A stretch of 64,000 nucleotides of DNA from Caballeronia sp. SEWSISQ10-4 2 (GCF_030464885.1 NZ_JALPRJ010000027.1:1-64000); one strand, 5' to 3'. Counted from the first letter of the stretch, positions 28,093 through 38,174 are shown. The notes: generated from the letters alone by a model not told the origin. Program-made: numbers and translations.

Positions 28093-29052
28093 ATGACGAA
28101 AATGGATATGCAAAGCGAATCAAGCCATAAGGCGCAGCTCGACTTGCTCGACGTCGCGTTGTTCGTGCGGGCGGCGGCTTTATCGAATCTGTCGGCGGCG
28201 GGACGGGAGTTCGGACTGTCCGCCGCCGTGGCCAGCGCCCGGCTCGCTCAACTCGAACGCCAGCTTGGCGCGCGGCTTTTGCATCGCACGACACGGCGCA
28301 TCAGCGTCACGCAGGAAGGCGAGATTTTCGCCGAGCGCGCCCGCGCGTTGCTCGATGCCGCCGATGCTGCGCGCGCATCGGTTGGACGTGCGTTCGAGCA
28401 ACCGCAGGGGCGTTTGCGCGTGACGATGCCGTCGTCGCTCGGGCGTCAGCATGTATCGCCGGTGATCCCCGAATTTTTGCGCCGCTATCCGGGCGTGACG
28501 CTCGACTTGCGGATGACCGACCAGCTAGTCGACCTCGTCGATAAAGGCATCGATCTGGCGGTGCGCATCGGCGCGCTGAAGGATTCGACGCTGGTTGCGA
28601 GAAAACTCGCCAGCAACCGACGCGTGCTGTGCGCCTCACCGGCGTATCTCGCCGAGCATGGCACGCCGCGCCATCCCGCTGATCTTGCGCAGCACGAATG
28701 CGCGATTCTCTCCGGTCAGCGCGACTGGGCGTTCGTCACGCCGGCCGGGACTATCGACGTACGCGTGTCGGGCAGGCTCGTGACGGATAACGGCGAAGTG
28801 ATTCGCGACGCGTTGCTCAGCGGGTTCGGTATCGGGTTGAAATCGACGTGGAGCGTGGCGCCGTTCCTGCACAGCGGCGAGCTGGTGACAGTGCTCGACA
28901 GCTATCCGCTCGCAGAAACGGTGGCGATCTGGGCGGTCTATCCGAGCCGCGCATTCGTGCCGCCGAAAACGACGGCGTTCATCGATTTCCTGACGGAGCA
29001 TTTCGGCGATCCGCCTTATTGGGACGTCGATCCGCAACGGGTGATGCGGTAG
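28093..29052 (+). CDS. LysR-family transcriptional regulator
   Basis: A 319-residue regulator from the ATG at 28093. The N-terminal winged helix-turn-helix (FVRAAALSNLSAAGREFGLSAAVASARLAQLERQLG, read in parts) is followed by a type 2 periplasmic-binding-like effector domain (GRLRVTMPSSLGRQHVSPVI; IDLAVRIGAL). Typical of the CrgA/AaeR branch. In-frame ATGs at 28102 and 28108 are also possible starts; a TTG at 28078 lies in the operator-like palindrome. It probably controls the divergent oxidoreductase. Confidence 0.85.
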   Translation: MTKMDMQSESSHKAQLDLLDVALFVRAAALSNLSAAGREFGLSAAVASARLAQLERQLGARLLHRTTRRISVTQEGEIFAERARALLDAADAARASVGRAFEQPQGRLRVTMPSSLGRQHVSPVIPEFLRRYPGVTLDLRMTDQLVDLVDKGIDLAVRIGALKDSTLVARKLASNRRVLCASPAYLAEHGTPRHPADLAQHECAILSGQRDWAFVTPAGTIDVRVSGRLVTDNGEVIRDALLSGFGIGLKSTWSVAPFLHSGELVTVLDSYPLAETVAIWAVYPSRAFVPPKTTAFIDFLTEHFGDPPYWDVDPQRVMR

Positions 29053-29249
29053 TCGCTTCCGCGCAAATGCAAATAGGAATTTGCGTATTCTTAAAACCCC
29101 GGCGCAACGAGATCATTGAAACGCAATGACGAATTGCAGCGGATTCAACCAGCCGCCTGCGTTCGCGACAGCGTCTTGAGTTTGGATGGCGTCGTGTACC
29201 CGACGGGCCGGCGCGCCTGTGGCAACCAGTCCTTGCTGTCCTCGAGTTG

Positions 29250-30467
29250 TCACCCCACCGCCACCGGCGCCTTCACAAACCCTCGAAACCGCGCCCGCGG
29301 CGCGCGCACCGGCTCCCCCGCCAACCGGTAATCCGGGAACCTCGCAATAAACCGTCCGATCGCGATACGCGCCTCCAGCCGCGCCAGCGACAAGCCCGCG
29401 CACTGGTGAATCCCAAATCCAAACGCAAGATGCCGGTTCGGCTCACGAGCGATATCGAAACAATCTGCCGCCTCGAACTGCTCGGGATCGCGATTCGCCG
29501 CACCGATGCACAACGTCACCGGCGTCCCGCGCACCACTGGCATCCCGTCGATATGCGTATCCGCCGTCGCGATCCGGTTGCCGAGCTGATTCGAACTTTC
29601 GTAGCGCAAACACTCCTCGATCGCACTCTCGATCAGCGCCGGTTCGCCCAGTAACCGTGCCCGCTGCTCCGGCCATTGCGCCAGCAGCACGATCCCGTTG
29701 CCGATCAGATTGGTGGTTGTCTCGTGACCCGCGTTCAGGATAAAAATGCAGTTATGCAGCAGTTCGGCTTCGTCCAGGCGCTCTCCGTCGGCCTCGCTTT
29801 GAATCAGCCGCGTCAACACCTCATGCTGTGGATCGCCGGGATGCGCGCGGCGGCGTGCCACCAGCGTCACCAGATAATCGATGAAATCCGTCACCGCGCG
29901 GTTGCCCCGCGCTTCCTGCTCAGTGTTGAGCGCGGGTTCGAGCGCGCCGAGAATCGCGAGCGACCAGTCGCGCAACGGCGCGCGTTCATCGTGCGGCACG
30001 TCAAGCAAATTGCCGATCACTTCAACTGGAATCGCCGAGGCGAAATCGTCGATCAAATCGATCTCGCCGCGTGCGGCGACCCGATCGAGGAGCCCGTCGA
30101 TCAGGCGCGCCAGACCCGGTTCCATCGCCGCGATCGCACGCGCGGTCAGCGCTCCCGCAATCAGTTTGCGCACGCGCGTGTGCCGCGGCGGATCGTTGAA
30201 TACGAGGCTGGTCGTGTGATGCGCGAAAAGCGCGGTATCGGCGCCGTACTTCGGGCCGAATTCCACGGTCTTGTCCGAACTGAAGGTTTTCGGATCGCGA
30301 TACACCGCCTGCACGTCCCGGTAACGCGTGAGAAGCAGCGAACCATCGGGCATTCTTTTGATCGGCTCCGTGGCGCGCAACGCGTCATAGACCGGATACG
30401 GATCGGCGTAAAACGCGGCGTCGAGCTTGCGCAGGTCGAAGGCACGCGCGCGTTCGGTCGGGGTCAT
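29250..30467 (-). CDS. Cytochrome P450
   Basis: A 405-residue soluble bacterial P450. The I-helix oxygen motif is AGHETTTN, the K-helix ExxR is in ECLRYESS, and the heme-ligand loop is FGFGIHQCAG with the axial Cys. Substrate cannot be told; no ferredoxin or reductase is adjacent. I chose the ATG at 30467; further in-frame starts at 30500 and 30539 add residues without similarity. It is divergent from serB. Confidence 0.9.
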   Translation of the reverse strand: MTPTERARAFDLRKLDAAFYADPYPVYDALRATEPIKRMPDGSLLLTRYRDVQAVYRDPKTFSSDKTVEFGPKYGADTALFAHHTTSLVFNDPPRHTRVRKLIAGALTARAIAAMEPGLARLIDGLLDRVAARGEIDLIDDFASAIPVEVIGNLLDVPHDERAPLRDWSLAILGALEPALNTEQEARGNRAVTDFIDYLVTLVARRRAHPGDPQHEVLTRLIQSEADGERLDEAELLHNCIFILNAGHETTTNLIGNGIVLLAQWPEQRARLLGEPALIESAIEECLRYESSNQLGNRIATADTHIDGMPVVRGTPVTLCIGAANRDPEQFEAADCFDIAREPNRHLAFGFGIHQCAGLSLARLEARIAIGRFIARFPDYRLAGEPVRAPRARFRGFVKAPVAVG

Positions 30468-30607
30468 GCACGTCTCCGTCGTTTGATCGACAGCCATCAT
30501 AGCGGCGCGGCGCGTGCATCCGCCATCGGTCGGGACCATTACAATGGCGGGTCTTGCGCTGCTTATTTGCGTTTTCTTCCGCTCATTTTTCTCGCTCGCC
30601 GCCTGTC

Positions 30608-31453
30608 ATGAACCTCGTCATCCAAAGCCTCGAACCGATCGCCGATACGCATCTGAAACCGCTCGCCGCCCTCGCCCGCTCGCAGCAGACCAAACGCGCC
30701 GACCCGGCCGGCCGGGTGGTGCGCCTGCTTGGCGCGGAGCCTCTGCAACGTCCCGATATCGATGCGTATTGCGGCGCGCATCGGCTGGATTACGCGTTCA
30801 TCGAGCCGGCGCTGCGCCTGAGTGACTTCGGTCTGGTCGCCATGGACATGGATTCGACGCTGATCACGATCGAGTGTATCGACGAGATCGCCGATTTCTG
30901 CGGATTGAAGGCGGAGGTCGCGGCGATCACCGAAGCGTCGATGCGCGGCGAGATCAAGGACTTCAACGAAAGCCTCACGCGGCGTGTCGCGCTGTTGAAG
31001 GGGCTCGACGCAAGCGCCTTGGAACGGGTTTATGAGGAACGGCTGCGGTTGTCGCCGGGTGCGGAAACGATGCTCGAAGGAGTGAAAGCAGCAGGTTTGA
31101 AAACCTTGCTGGTATCAGGCGGTTTCACGTTCTTCACGGAGAAGTTGAAGGCGCGTCTCGGCCTCGATTTCACGCGCGCGAACATGCTCGAAATCGTCGA
31201 TGGTAAGCTGACCGGGAAAGTGACCGGCGAGATCGTCAACGCCGATGTCAAAGCGCGTACGCTGCGCGAGACCTGCGCGAAACTGGGCATCGACCCGCGC
31301 CGTTCGATCGCCATGGGCGACGGCTCGAACGACCTGAAGATGATGGCGGAAGCGGGGTTATCGGTGGCTTTCCGGGCAAAGCCGGTGGTGCGCGAAGCGG
31401 CCGGGCTGGCGTTGAACTTCGTGGGACTGGATGGCGTGCTGCGGCTGTTTTGA
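30608..31453 (+). CDS. serB: Phosphoserine phosphatase
   Basis: A 281-residue HAD-superfamily enzyme for the last step of serine synthesis. Motif I is MDMDSTL (nucleophile Asp), motif II LLVSGGFTFF, motif III Lys and motif IV GDGSNDLKMM. An N-terminal ACT-like region (about 1-75) precedes the catalytic domain. The start is the ATG at 30608; a start at 30554 would prefix an unrelated stretch. Confidence 0.93.
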   Translation: MNLVIQSLEPIADTHLKPLAALARSQQTKRADPAGRVVRLLGAEPLQRPDIDAYCGAHRLDYAFIEPALRLSDFGLVAMDMDSTLITIECIDEIADFCGLKAEVAAITEASMRGEIKDFNESLTRRVALLKGLDASALERVYEERLRLSPGAETMLEGVKAAGLKTLLVSGGFTFFTEKLKARLGLDFTRANMLEIVDGKLTGKVTGEIVNADVKARTLRETCAKLGIDPRRSIAMGDGSNDLKMMAEAGLSVAFRAKPVVREAAGLALNFVGLDGVLRLF

Positions 31454-31521
31454 GTCAGTCGGCGAAATCGGGCTTGACTTGAGGCTGAGGCGAGGCTCGA
31501 GCCCGATCTCGATCAACGCCC

Positions 31522-32718
31522 TTACCCGCCCAACCCCGCCAACGCCCGCTCCAGATCCGCCCACAGATCCGCCTGATCTTCCAGCCCGATATAAAACCGC
31601 ACCAGCACGCCTTCATGTGGCCAGACACCGGCGGTGCGCATCGACTTGATGTGGTACGGCATGGCCAGGCTATTTGCCCCGCCCCAGCTCCAGCCGATCG
31701 CAAAGTTTTCCAGCGCCTCGACGAAGGTATCGATTTGCGCCGGGCTGTAGCGCTTATCGAAGACGACTGAAAACAATCCGCCCGCACCCGTGAAGTCGCG
31801 TTCGTAGAATTCATGACCCGGGCAATCGGGCAACGCCGGATGCAGCACCGCCGCGATTTCCGGCCGCGTCTTGAGCCAGCGAGCCAGCGACAGCGCCGTC
31901 CGGTCGTGAGCCTCGAAGCGGATCTGCATGCTCGGCAAACTGCGCAACACGAGCGAGCAGTCGTCGGAAGACACACCGATCCCCATGCGCATCCGAGCGC
32001 GTTTCAATTGCATATGGATGGCTTTGTCGGCGGTAATCGTCGCGCCCATCAGGATGTCGCTGGCGCCGGAATGGTACTTCGTCAGCGCCTGGACGGAGAT
32101 GTCCACGCCGTGGTCGAACGGCTTGAACGCGAGCCCCGCCGAATAGGTGTTGTCGATCGCCGTCAGGATCTTGCGCGCCCGCGCGATCTTGGTGATGGCC
32201 GGCACGTCCTGCACTTCCATCGTCACGGAACCCGGCGCTTCGAGCCAGATCAGCTTTGTGTTCGGCTTGATCAATGCGTCGATGCCCGCACCGATCATCG
32301 GATCGTAATACGTTACTTCGAGGCCGAAATCGGCAGCGAGCCAGTCGGCGTGTTCGCGATTCGGCGAATAGGCGTTGTCGGGAATCAGCACGTGATCGCC
32401 GGCCTTTACCAGCGCGAAGTACACGTTGGATATTGCCGATAAACCCGAAGGCTGCAGCAACGCATGTTTGCCACCTTCGATTACTGCGAGCCGCTGCGCG
32501 AGCGCGAGCGACGTGGGCGTGGCGTGCAGGCCGTAGCGCCACTGGCTGTCGTCGCTCCAGACGAGCGCGCGCATGGCAGCGAGGTTCGGGAATACCACCG
32601 TCGACGCCCGTGCGACCGGCACCGAAAACGAGTCGAAACCGGGGCTTAGCTGGTCATCCGGATGGACGATGCGGGTCTGCAAGCTGCGGGCGCTGGACGA
32701 GTTGCTGGAATCGGTCAT
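31522..32718 (-). CDS. metC: Cystathionine beta-lyase
   Basis: A 398-residue pyridoxal-phosphate enzyme of the Cys/Met metabolism family. The PLP Lys lies in ALTKYHSGASDI; DNTYSAGLAFKPFDHG and WLEAPGSVTMEV are family motifs. It should convert cystathionine to homocysteine, pyruvate and ammonia. Convergent with serB across 68 bases. A related gamma-synthase function cannot be excluded by reading alone. Confidence 0.88.
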   Translation of the reverse strand: MTDSSNSSSARSLQTRIVHPDDQLSPGFDSFSVPVARASTVVFPNLAAMRALVWSDDSQWRYGLHATPTSLALAQRLAVIEGGKHALLQPSGLSAISNVYFALVKAGDHVLIPDNAYSPNREHADWLAADFGLEVTYYDPMIGAGIDALIKPNTKLIWLEAPGSVTMEVQDVPAITKIARARKILTAIDNTYSAGLAFKPFDHGVDISVQALTKYHSGASDILMGATITADKAIHMQLKRARMRMGIGVSSDDCSLVLRSLPSMQIRFEAHDRTALSLARWLKTRPEIAAVLHPALPDCPGHEFYERDFTGAGGLFSVVFDKRYSPAQIDTFVEALENFAIGWSWGGANSLAMPYHIKSMRTAGVWPHEGVLVRFYIGLEDQADLWADLERALAGLGG

Positions 32719-32807
32719 GAGTGTCCTGCTTGTTCGAGGCTATAAGAAAAAAGCGCCATCGAACGAAGCCGACGACGCCGTATTACATCGAACGGCGAGT
32801 TCGCGTT

Positions 32808-33464
32808 TCACTCGCCGATGATCACATTGCTGGTCCCGCCCAGCGCGTTGCCGGGGACCGGTGGAGCGGGTGGCGGCGCGGGTTCCAGCGAAGGCGCGGC
32901 CGGTTGCGGCGCTTTCGGTGCGACCGCACTGGCGGCAGGAGCAGCGCCCGATCCGGACCCGACCGGTTTGAGGTTGAACGGCACCGGATTGGAATCGTCG
33001 GCATTCATGCGTTCGCCCGACACGCTGCCATCGGCTGCAAACTTGCCGACCCAGTTCCCGGTGATATGCGTGCCGTCGTTCGACTCTTCGATCTCGAGCG
33101 TATCGCCGTCACGGTCGCCTGCGACCAGAATCACCGTCGATGCTCCGGCGAACCGGTATTCGCCGTGCACACCCGTGCGCTCATCTGTTTTTGCGCCGAG
33201 CTTCATTTCGATCTGCTTGTCGCCAAGCGTGCCGACATAGCGCGGGAAACGCGCGTACGCCGGATTCGGCGTCAGCGGTTTGGCGGGCGGGAGCGCGAGC
33301 GTTTCGATGGCTTCCGCCGTACCGGGCGACTGCAAGCCCAGATCGCCTGGCGTGGCAGCTGCACGTGCCGCCGAGACAGCTCGGGAGCCGTCGGGCGGCA
33401 TCGCCGAATTACAGCCGGCGAGCAACAGCGCTGCCGCTATTGCCGCCACTTTCATTTGCGTCAT
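32808..33464 (-). CDS. Putative lipoprotein
   Basis: A 218-residue protein with a lipoprotein signal (VAAIAAALLLAGC; Cys near residue 18). The mature part has an extracellular-looking middle domain (FPRYVGTLGDKQIEMKLG; FAGASTVILVAGDRDGDTLE) and a Pro/Ala-rich tail. The function is unknown. I chose the ATG at 33464; the open frame to 33701 reads as Arg-rich shadow over the thiolase gene. It is 26 bases downstream of that thiolase gene and may share its transcript. Confidence 0.75.
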   Translation of the reverse strand: MTQMKVAAIAAALLLAGCNSAMPPDGSRAVSAARAAATPGDLGLQSPGTAEAIETLALPPAKPLTPNPAYARFPRYVGTLGDKQIEMKLGAKTDERTGVHGEYRFAGASTVILVAGDRDGDTLEIEESNDGTHITGNWVGKFAADGSVSGERMNADDSNPVPFNLKPVGSGSGAAPAASAVAPKAPQPAAPSLEPAPPPAPPVPGNALGGTSNVIIGE

Positions 33465-33490
33465 CGAATAGTTTCCTGTCCTTACCCTGC

Positions 33491-34678
33491 TCACGCGCGT
33501 TCGAAGATTGCCGCGATGCCCTGCCCGCCGCCGATGCACATCGTCACCAGCGCGTAGCGTCCGCCCACGCGCTGCAACTCGTACAGCGCTTTGACGGTGA
33601 TCAACGCGCCGGTTGCGCCGATAGGATGGCCGAGCGAAATACCCGAACCGTTCGGATTGACCTTCGCAGGATCCAATTCGAGTTCCTTCGATACCGCGCA
33701 AGCCTGCGCCGCAAACGCTTCATTGGCTTCAATCACGTCGAGCTCGCCAACGGTCAGTCCCGCGCGCTCCAACGCCTTGCGTGTAGCGGGAATCGGGCCA
33801 ATGCCCATGTATTTCGGATCGACGCCCGCATGCGCATACGAGACGAGCCGCGCGAGCGGCTTCAGGCCACGCTTGTCGGCTACGCTGCGTTCCATCAGCA
33901 CCACAGCGGCGGCTGCGTCGTTGATACCCGACGCATTGCCCGCGGTCACCGTGCCGTTTTCCTTGGCAAACACAGGCTTGAGTTTCGCGAAATCCTGGAG
34001 CGTCGGGTTCAGACGGACGTGCTCGTCGGTATCGAAGACGATGTCGCCCTTCTTCGATGCCTGCGTGACGGCAAGAATCTGTTCCTTGAAATAACCCGCT
34101 TCAATAGCCCGCGCCGCACGTCGATGCGATTCCAGCGCAAGCTCGTCCTGCATCTCGCGCGAAATGCCGTACTTCGCCGCGACGTTTTCCGCCGTGACGC
34201 CCATGTGGATCGTATCGAAAGGATCGTGCAGCGCGCCGAGCATCATGTCGATGAGACGCGCATCGCCCATGCGTTGGCCAAAACGTGCCGACTGGGCCAG
34301 GTACGGCGCACGGCTCATGCTTTCCGCGCCGCCGCCGATGGCGATATCCGTGTCCCCAAGCAGGATGGATTGCGCAGCGGAAACGATCGCCTGCAGGCCC
34401 GAACCGCACAGCCGGTTGACGGTCAGCGCGGGCGCGTGCTGCGCGACACCTCCGTTCAACGCCGCGACTCGCGCGAGATACATGTCCTTGGGCTCGGTCT
34501 GGATTACGTTGCCGAACACCACATGGCCGACGTCATCGCCCGACACCTTCGCCCGCGACAAGACCTCGCGCACCACGCGTGCGCCGAGATCGGTCGGGCT
34601 GAAGTCCTTCAGCGCGCCGCCAAAATCGCCGATTGCGGTCCGTACGCCGCTGACCACCACCACTTCACGTTGTGTCAT
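33491..34678 (-). CDS. bktB: Beta-ketothiolase BktB
   Basis: A 395-residue thiolase closely resembling BktB of Cupriavidus necator over its length. The acylated Cys91 is in NRLCGSGLQA, with the C-terminal NGSGISLGHPIGATGA and CIGGGQGIA motifs. BktB condenses acetyl-CoA with longer acyl-CoAs, giving 3-ketovaleryl-CoA for PHA copolymers. It is 4-5 kb from phaA and phaB, so it may feed the same pathway. The ATG at 34678 is chosen over 34693. Confidence 0.88.
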   Translation of the reverse strand: MTQREVVVVSGVRTAIGDFGGALKDFSPTDLGARVVREVLSRAKVSGDDVGHVVFGNVIQTEPKDMYLARVAALNGGVAQHAPALTVNRLCGSGLQAIVSAAQSILLGDTDIAIGGGAESMSRAPYLAQSARFGQRMGDARLIDMMLGALHDPFDTIHMGVTAENVAAKYGISREMQDELALESHRRAARAIEAGYFKEQILAVTQASKKGDIVFDTDEHVRLNPTLQDFAKLKPVFAKENGTVTAGNASGINDAAAAVVLMERSVADKRGLKPLARLVSYAHAGVDPKYMGIGPIPATRKALERAGLTVGELDVIEANEAFAAQACAVSKELELDPAKVNPNGSGISLGHPIGATGALITVKALYELQRVGGRYALVTMCIGGGQGIAAIFERA

Positions 34679-34734
34679 GTCATCTCCTTTCACGGGTGAT
34701 TTTCGTAAGCCGCGCCGACAGTAAGATCAAGCGC

Positions 34735-36126
34735 TCAGACTTCGCCCCACAAGTCATGGCCATCGGCGCCGGTGATTTTCACCGACACGAAATCGCCGGC
34801 CTTATAGCGCTTTGACGCCTTCTTCGCCGGCTCGATATACACCACGCCATCGATCTCCGGCGCATCCGCTGCCGTGCGCCCCACGCCGCCTTCGTTGCTC
34901 AGTTCATCGACGAGCACTTTCAGCGTCTTGCCGATCTTGCGTTTCATGCGTTCCGCCGACAATTCCTCGGCCAGTTCCATGAAACGCGCGCGACGGTCTT
35001 CGCGGACCTCGTCGGGCAGCGCGCCGTCGAGTTCGTTCGCAGTCGCCCCTTCGACCGGCGAATAAGCGAAACAGCCGACTCGATCCAGATCGGCAATGCG
35101 AATGAAGTCGAGCAGCGTCTGGAATTGCTCTTCCGTTTCACCCGGAAATCCAGCGATAAACGTGCTGCGAATGGTCAGCTCCGGACACATTGCGCGCCAT
35201 TTCTGCACCCGTTCGAGCACCTTCTCGGCGTTCGCCGGGCGTTTCATGCGCTTGAGCACTTCGGGATGCGCGTGCTGAAACGGGACGTCCAGATACGGCA
35301 GCACGTGGCCCTTCAATGGACCTTCGGCCATCATCGGAATGACTTCGTCCACGCTCGGATACGGGTACACGTAATGCAAGCGGACCCAGGCGCCGTATTG
35401 CGCCGCCAGCTCGCCCAGCGCACCGACGAGATCCGTCATGCGTGTCTTGACCGGCTTGCCGTTCCAGAAACCGGTGCGATATTTGACATCGACGCCATAC
35501 GCGCTCGTGTCCTGCGAAATCACGAGCAACTCCTTGACGCCGGATTTGAAGAGGTTTTCGGCTTCGAGCATCACGTCGGCAACCGGGCGCGACACCAGAT
35601 CGCCGCGCATGGAAGGGATGATGCAGAACGTGCACCGGTGATTACACCCTTCCGATATCTTCAGATACGCATAATGCCGCGGCGTCAGCTTGATGCCGGC
35701 AGGCGGCACGAGGTCGATGAACGGATCGTGCGGCTTGGGCAAATGCAGATGCACGTGGCTCATGACTTCGGCGGTCGCGTGCGGCCCGGTCACAGCCAGC
35801 ACCTTCGGATGCACTTCCTCGATCAAACCCGTTCCGCTCGCGCTTTTCTTCGCGCCGAGACAGCCGGTCACGATCACCTTGCCGTTCTCGTGCAGCGCCT
35901 CGCCGATGGCGTCGAGGCTTTCCTGCACGGCTTCATCGATGAAACCGCAGGTGTTGACCACGACGAGATCGGCGCCGTCGTAGGAGCCGGAAATCTCGTA
36001 ACCCTCCGCGCGCAGTTGCGTAATGATCTGCTCGGAGTCGACCAAGGCTTTCGGGCACCCGAGGGATACGAACCCGACTTTAGGAACCGAAGGGGTCGGC
36101 ACGGCGGGGGAAATGGTCTGCGACAT
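34735..36126 (-). CDS. rimO: Ribosomal protein S12 methylthiotransferase RimO
   Basis: A 463-residue radical SAM enzyme. N-terminal UPF0004 domain with Cys in [19 protein letters not shown] and TGCLGAKK holds one FeS cluster; the radical [11 protein letters not shown] motif holds the second; a TRAM domain closes the protein ([17 protein letters not shown]). It adds a methylthio group to Asp88 of S12. I chose the ATG at 36126 because RimO similarity begins just after it. Confidence 0.94.
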   Translation of the reverse strand: MSQTISPAVPTPSVPKVGFVSLGCPKALVDSEQIITQLRAEGYEISGSYDGADLVVVNTCGFIDEAVQESLDAIGEALHENGKVIVTGCLGAKKSASGTGLIEEVHPKVLAVTGPHATAEVMSHVHLHLPKPHDPFIDLVPPAGIKLTPRHYAYLKISEGCNHRCTFCIIPSMRGDLVSRPVADVMLEAENLFKSGVKELLVISQDTSAYGVDVKYRTGFWNGKPVKTRMTDLVGALGELAAQYGAWVRLHYVYPYPSVDEVIPMMAEGPLKGHVLPYLDVPFQHAHPEVLKRMKRPANAEKVLERVQKWRAMCPELTIRSTFIAGFPGETEEQFQTLLDFIRIADLDRVGCFAYSPVEGATANELDGALPDEVREDRRARFMELAEELSAERMKRKIGKTLKVLVDELSNEGGVGRTAADAPEIDGVVYIEPAKKASKRYKAGDFVSVKITGADGHDLWGEV

Positions 36127-36241
36127 AGGTGGGTCCGGCGTATAGCGGTGACGATGGCGACAAATGGGGACGGTGCGCAAGGTAACGGGTACGGCGTCCG
36201 TGAGGACCGGAGTCCGGACAGCGTCCCGCGCACGCAACCGT

Positions 36242-37294
36242 TTATTGTACCGCGCCAGCGATGGTGCAGCTGACCGGGTGGAAAGGCATTGTCGAACCGA
36301 GCCGGCCGAGGGTTGCGCTTTGGGGTGCGGGTATCGAGTCCTTGAATGCCGGAGCGCCCTCGATCACGCCAAGGATTTCGTGCGAATCATGCAGGCGCCG
36401 GATGGCTGCGTGCAGCTCGGCGGCCTGCGGCCAGGTCCGCTTGAGATAGCCGAGCCACATTTTGACGCGTCCGTGCTCATGACGGGCCGCGACACGGACT
36501 TGCAGCTTTCTCAGGTAATCGGCGAGTTGAGCGAGCACGGCCGGCCATTCCTCGCCGGAAGGCGTCCGGTCCATCAGCCCGCGGATGCGCAAAGCCAGGA
36601 ACGGATCCGAGACGGCGCCGCGCCCGATCATCACGTCCGCACAGCCGCTAACCGCCCGGCACCGCTCCCAGTCGGCCACTGTCCAGACTTCTCCATTGGC
36701 GACGACCGGCACGCCCACGGCGGCGTTTATACGTGCGATCCACTCCCAGTGAGCTGGCGGCCGGTAGCCGTGGTCACGCGTTCTGGCATGCACGACAAGG
36801 GAGGCGGCACCGCCCTCCGCCAGCGCCGTGGCACAGTCGATCGCAAGCGAGGTATCGGACACGCCAAGCCGCATTTTTGCTGTCACGGCGATGCCAGCAG
36901 GCACCGCCGCGCGAACGGACGAAACGATCCGGTTCAGCTCTTCAGGGTGCGCCAGAAGCATCGCGCCACCGCCGTGTCGGTTGACGATCTTGGCGGGACA
37001 GCCGAAGTTCAGATCGACTCCATGCGGCGACAGACTGGCTGCACAGGCCGCATTCAGCGCCATCCATCCAGGATCGCTGCCGAGCAATTGAATCACCATT
37101 GGCGTGCTGCCGGGTGTACGGCCCCCGTGGAGGACTTCGGGCGTTTCTCTCTCATAGACACTTCGGGGAAGTACCGAGCCCGTAACCCTGACGAATTCGG
37201 ATACGCATCCGTCGAATCCGCCTGTGCGGGTCAGCACGTCACGCAGCACGTAGTCCGCAAGCCCTTCCATGGGCGCAAGAAATAGCCGGCTCAT
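36242..37294 (-). CDS. dusC: tRNA-dihydrouridine synthase, DusC type
   Basis: A 350-residue FMN enzyme that reduces uridine in tRNA. It starts with [15 protein letters not shown], has the catalytic Cys in [13 protein letters not shown], the FMN motifs KMRLGV and [17 protein letters not shown], and [11 protein letters not shown]. The pattern is that of DusC, which modifies U16. It ends close behind rimO and precedes the toxin-antitoxin genes. Confidence 0.88.
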   Translation of the reverse strand: MSRLFLAPMEGLADYVLRDVLTRTGGFDGCVSEFVRVTGSVLPRSVYERETPEVLHGGRTPGSTPMVIQLLGSDPGWMALNAACAASLSPHGVDLNFGCPAKIVNRHGGGAMLLAHPEELNRIVSSVRAAVPAGIAVTAKMRLGVSDTSLAIDCATALAEGGAASLVVHARTRDHGYRPPAHWEWIARINAAVGVPVVANGEVWTVADWERCRAVSGCADVMIGRGAVSDPFLALRIRGLMDRTPSGEEWPAVLAQLADYLRKLQVRVAARHEHGRVKMWLGYLKRTWPQAAELHAAIRRLHDSHEILGVIEGAPAFKDSIPAPQSATLGRLGSTMPFHPVSCTIAGAVQ

Positions 37295-37303
37295 GCGAGA
37301 ACG

Positions 37304-37690
37304 TCAGATTTTGACAATGGTGTCACTATAAAGGGCCACCGTAGCGTCATGGGTCATCAGTCGCATCGGTTCAACCAGGGCTTGAGCAACGAGCATCCGG
37401 TCAAACGGGTCTTGATGATGCGCGGGCAACCCTTCCACCGCGATGGCATGCTCAGCGTCGATGGCAAGGAACTGATAACCGGACTCTCGGAAATAGCGTA
37501 CGGCATCTTCGCTCGAGACAGGCATGTCCCCGCGCCCGAGGGCGTACTTAATCGCGATTTCCCAGACGCTGGCGGTACTGACCCAGACCGTCGTTTTCGG
37601 CGACTGAATGAGCGTGCGCGCCGCTTGGGCCAGCTTTGGGCTGTCTGTGATGGCCCATAGTGCCACGTGTGTATCGAGCAGAACGTTCAA
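37304..37690 (-). CDS. vapC: PIN-domain toxin (VapC type)
   Basis: A 128-residue PIN-domain protein. The opening NVLLDTHVALW, a middle Glu in VWEIAIKYALG and C-terminal Asp in HHQDPFDRMLVAQAL make the metal site of an RNase. The start codon is TTG at 37690, and its TTGA overlaps the antitoxin stop by four bases, suggesting that toxin translation depends on antitoxin translation. No ATG is available at this point. Target RNA is unknown. Confidence 0.85.
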   Translation of the reverse strand: MNVLLDTHVALWAITDSPKLAQAARTLIQSPKTTVWVSTASVWEIAIKYALGRGDMPVSSEDAVRYFRESGYQFLAIDAEHAIAVEGLPAHHQDPFDRMLVAQALVEPMRLMTHDATVALYSDTIVKI

Positions 37691-37935
37691 GATTTACCTC
37701 CTCCGAGGAACAGTTCCGCTATTTCCTTGTTGTGCGCATCAATGGAGTCGGGCACCTCAAACGCATCCTTGGCTATTCCAATGCGTTTTCCTGCCGGCAC
37801 GTTCTCCAGGGGAACCAGTTTGGCCACAGGCCGACCGCCTCGGGCGATGATGATTTCGCGCTCTCGCCCCTGTTCGATGGCCTCCACCAAGCGTGACAAG
37901 GTGGATTTCGCTTGCAACATGTTGACGATTTCCAT
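37687..37935 (-). CDS. Phd/YefM-family antitoxin
   Basis: An 82-residue protein: N-terminal DNA-binding Phd fold (LQAKSTLSRLVEAIEQGREREIIIARGGRPVAKL read in parts) and a flexible C-terminal tail (IAELFLGGGKS) for toxin binding. It precedes and overlaps the PIN-domain toxin. The palindrome 28 bases upstream is a likely operator. Confidence 0.83.
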   Translation of the reverse strand: MEIVNMLQAKSTLSRLVEAIEQGREREIIIARGGRPVAKLVPLENVPAGKRIGIAKDAFEVPDSIDAHNKEIAELFLGGGKS

Positions 37936-37962
37936 TGGACATCTCCCATTATTTCATATTCC

Positions 37963-37972
37963 AGACTAGTCT
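37963..37972. promoter_or_regulatory. Palindrome AGACTAGTCT upstream of the Phd-type antitoxin
   Basis: AGACTAGTCT is a perfect 10-base palindrome and is followed by the overlapping word AGTCTAG, so the CTAG core is repeated. It is 28 bases upstream of the antitoxin start, next to an AT-rich stretch that could hold the promoter. Autoregulation by the antitoxin is inferred. Confidence 0.45.
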
Positions 37973-37990
37973 AGTCTAGCTAAGTGATAA

Positions 37991-38035
37991 ATTCAAGATG
38001 ACTGTCGCCAAACCATTCAAGATGACTCTCGCCAA
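37991..38035 (+). repeat. Two 21-base direct repeats, 24-base period, IS-end like
   Basis: Copies at 37991-38011 and 38015-38035 begin ATTCAAGATGACT and end TCGCCAA and differ at one base. A repeated word of this kind beginning TGACT...CGCCA resembles the tandem repeats at IS21-family ends, but no transposase gene is in this region. It may be the relic of an insertion. That link is from pattern only. Confidence 0.5.
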
Positions 38036-38174
38036 CCCTCGTCCGAGCGGTGCCGCTTTGGTCGAAAGTCTAGGGAGGACCCGTTCATCCTGTGCCGCAT
38101 ACATCAAGCAGCGGGACTGCTGCCCGCCGAATGGGCTTTATCAGGGGGGGGTAACTCAGACATAATGCCGCGGT

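Noticed and set aside
29113..29403. Minus-strand frame between the LysR gene and the P450 gene
   Set aside because: Gly/Val-rich without known motifs and overlapping the P450 end. Nothing supports it as a gene.
32719..32807. Possible terminator between metC and the lipoprotein gene
   Set aside because: Only an A-rich tract is visible; no hairpin of useful length was found.
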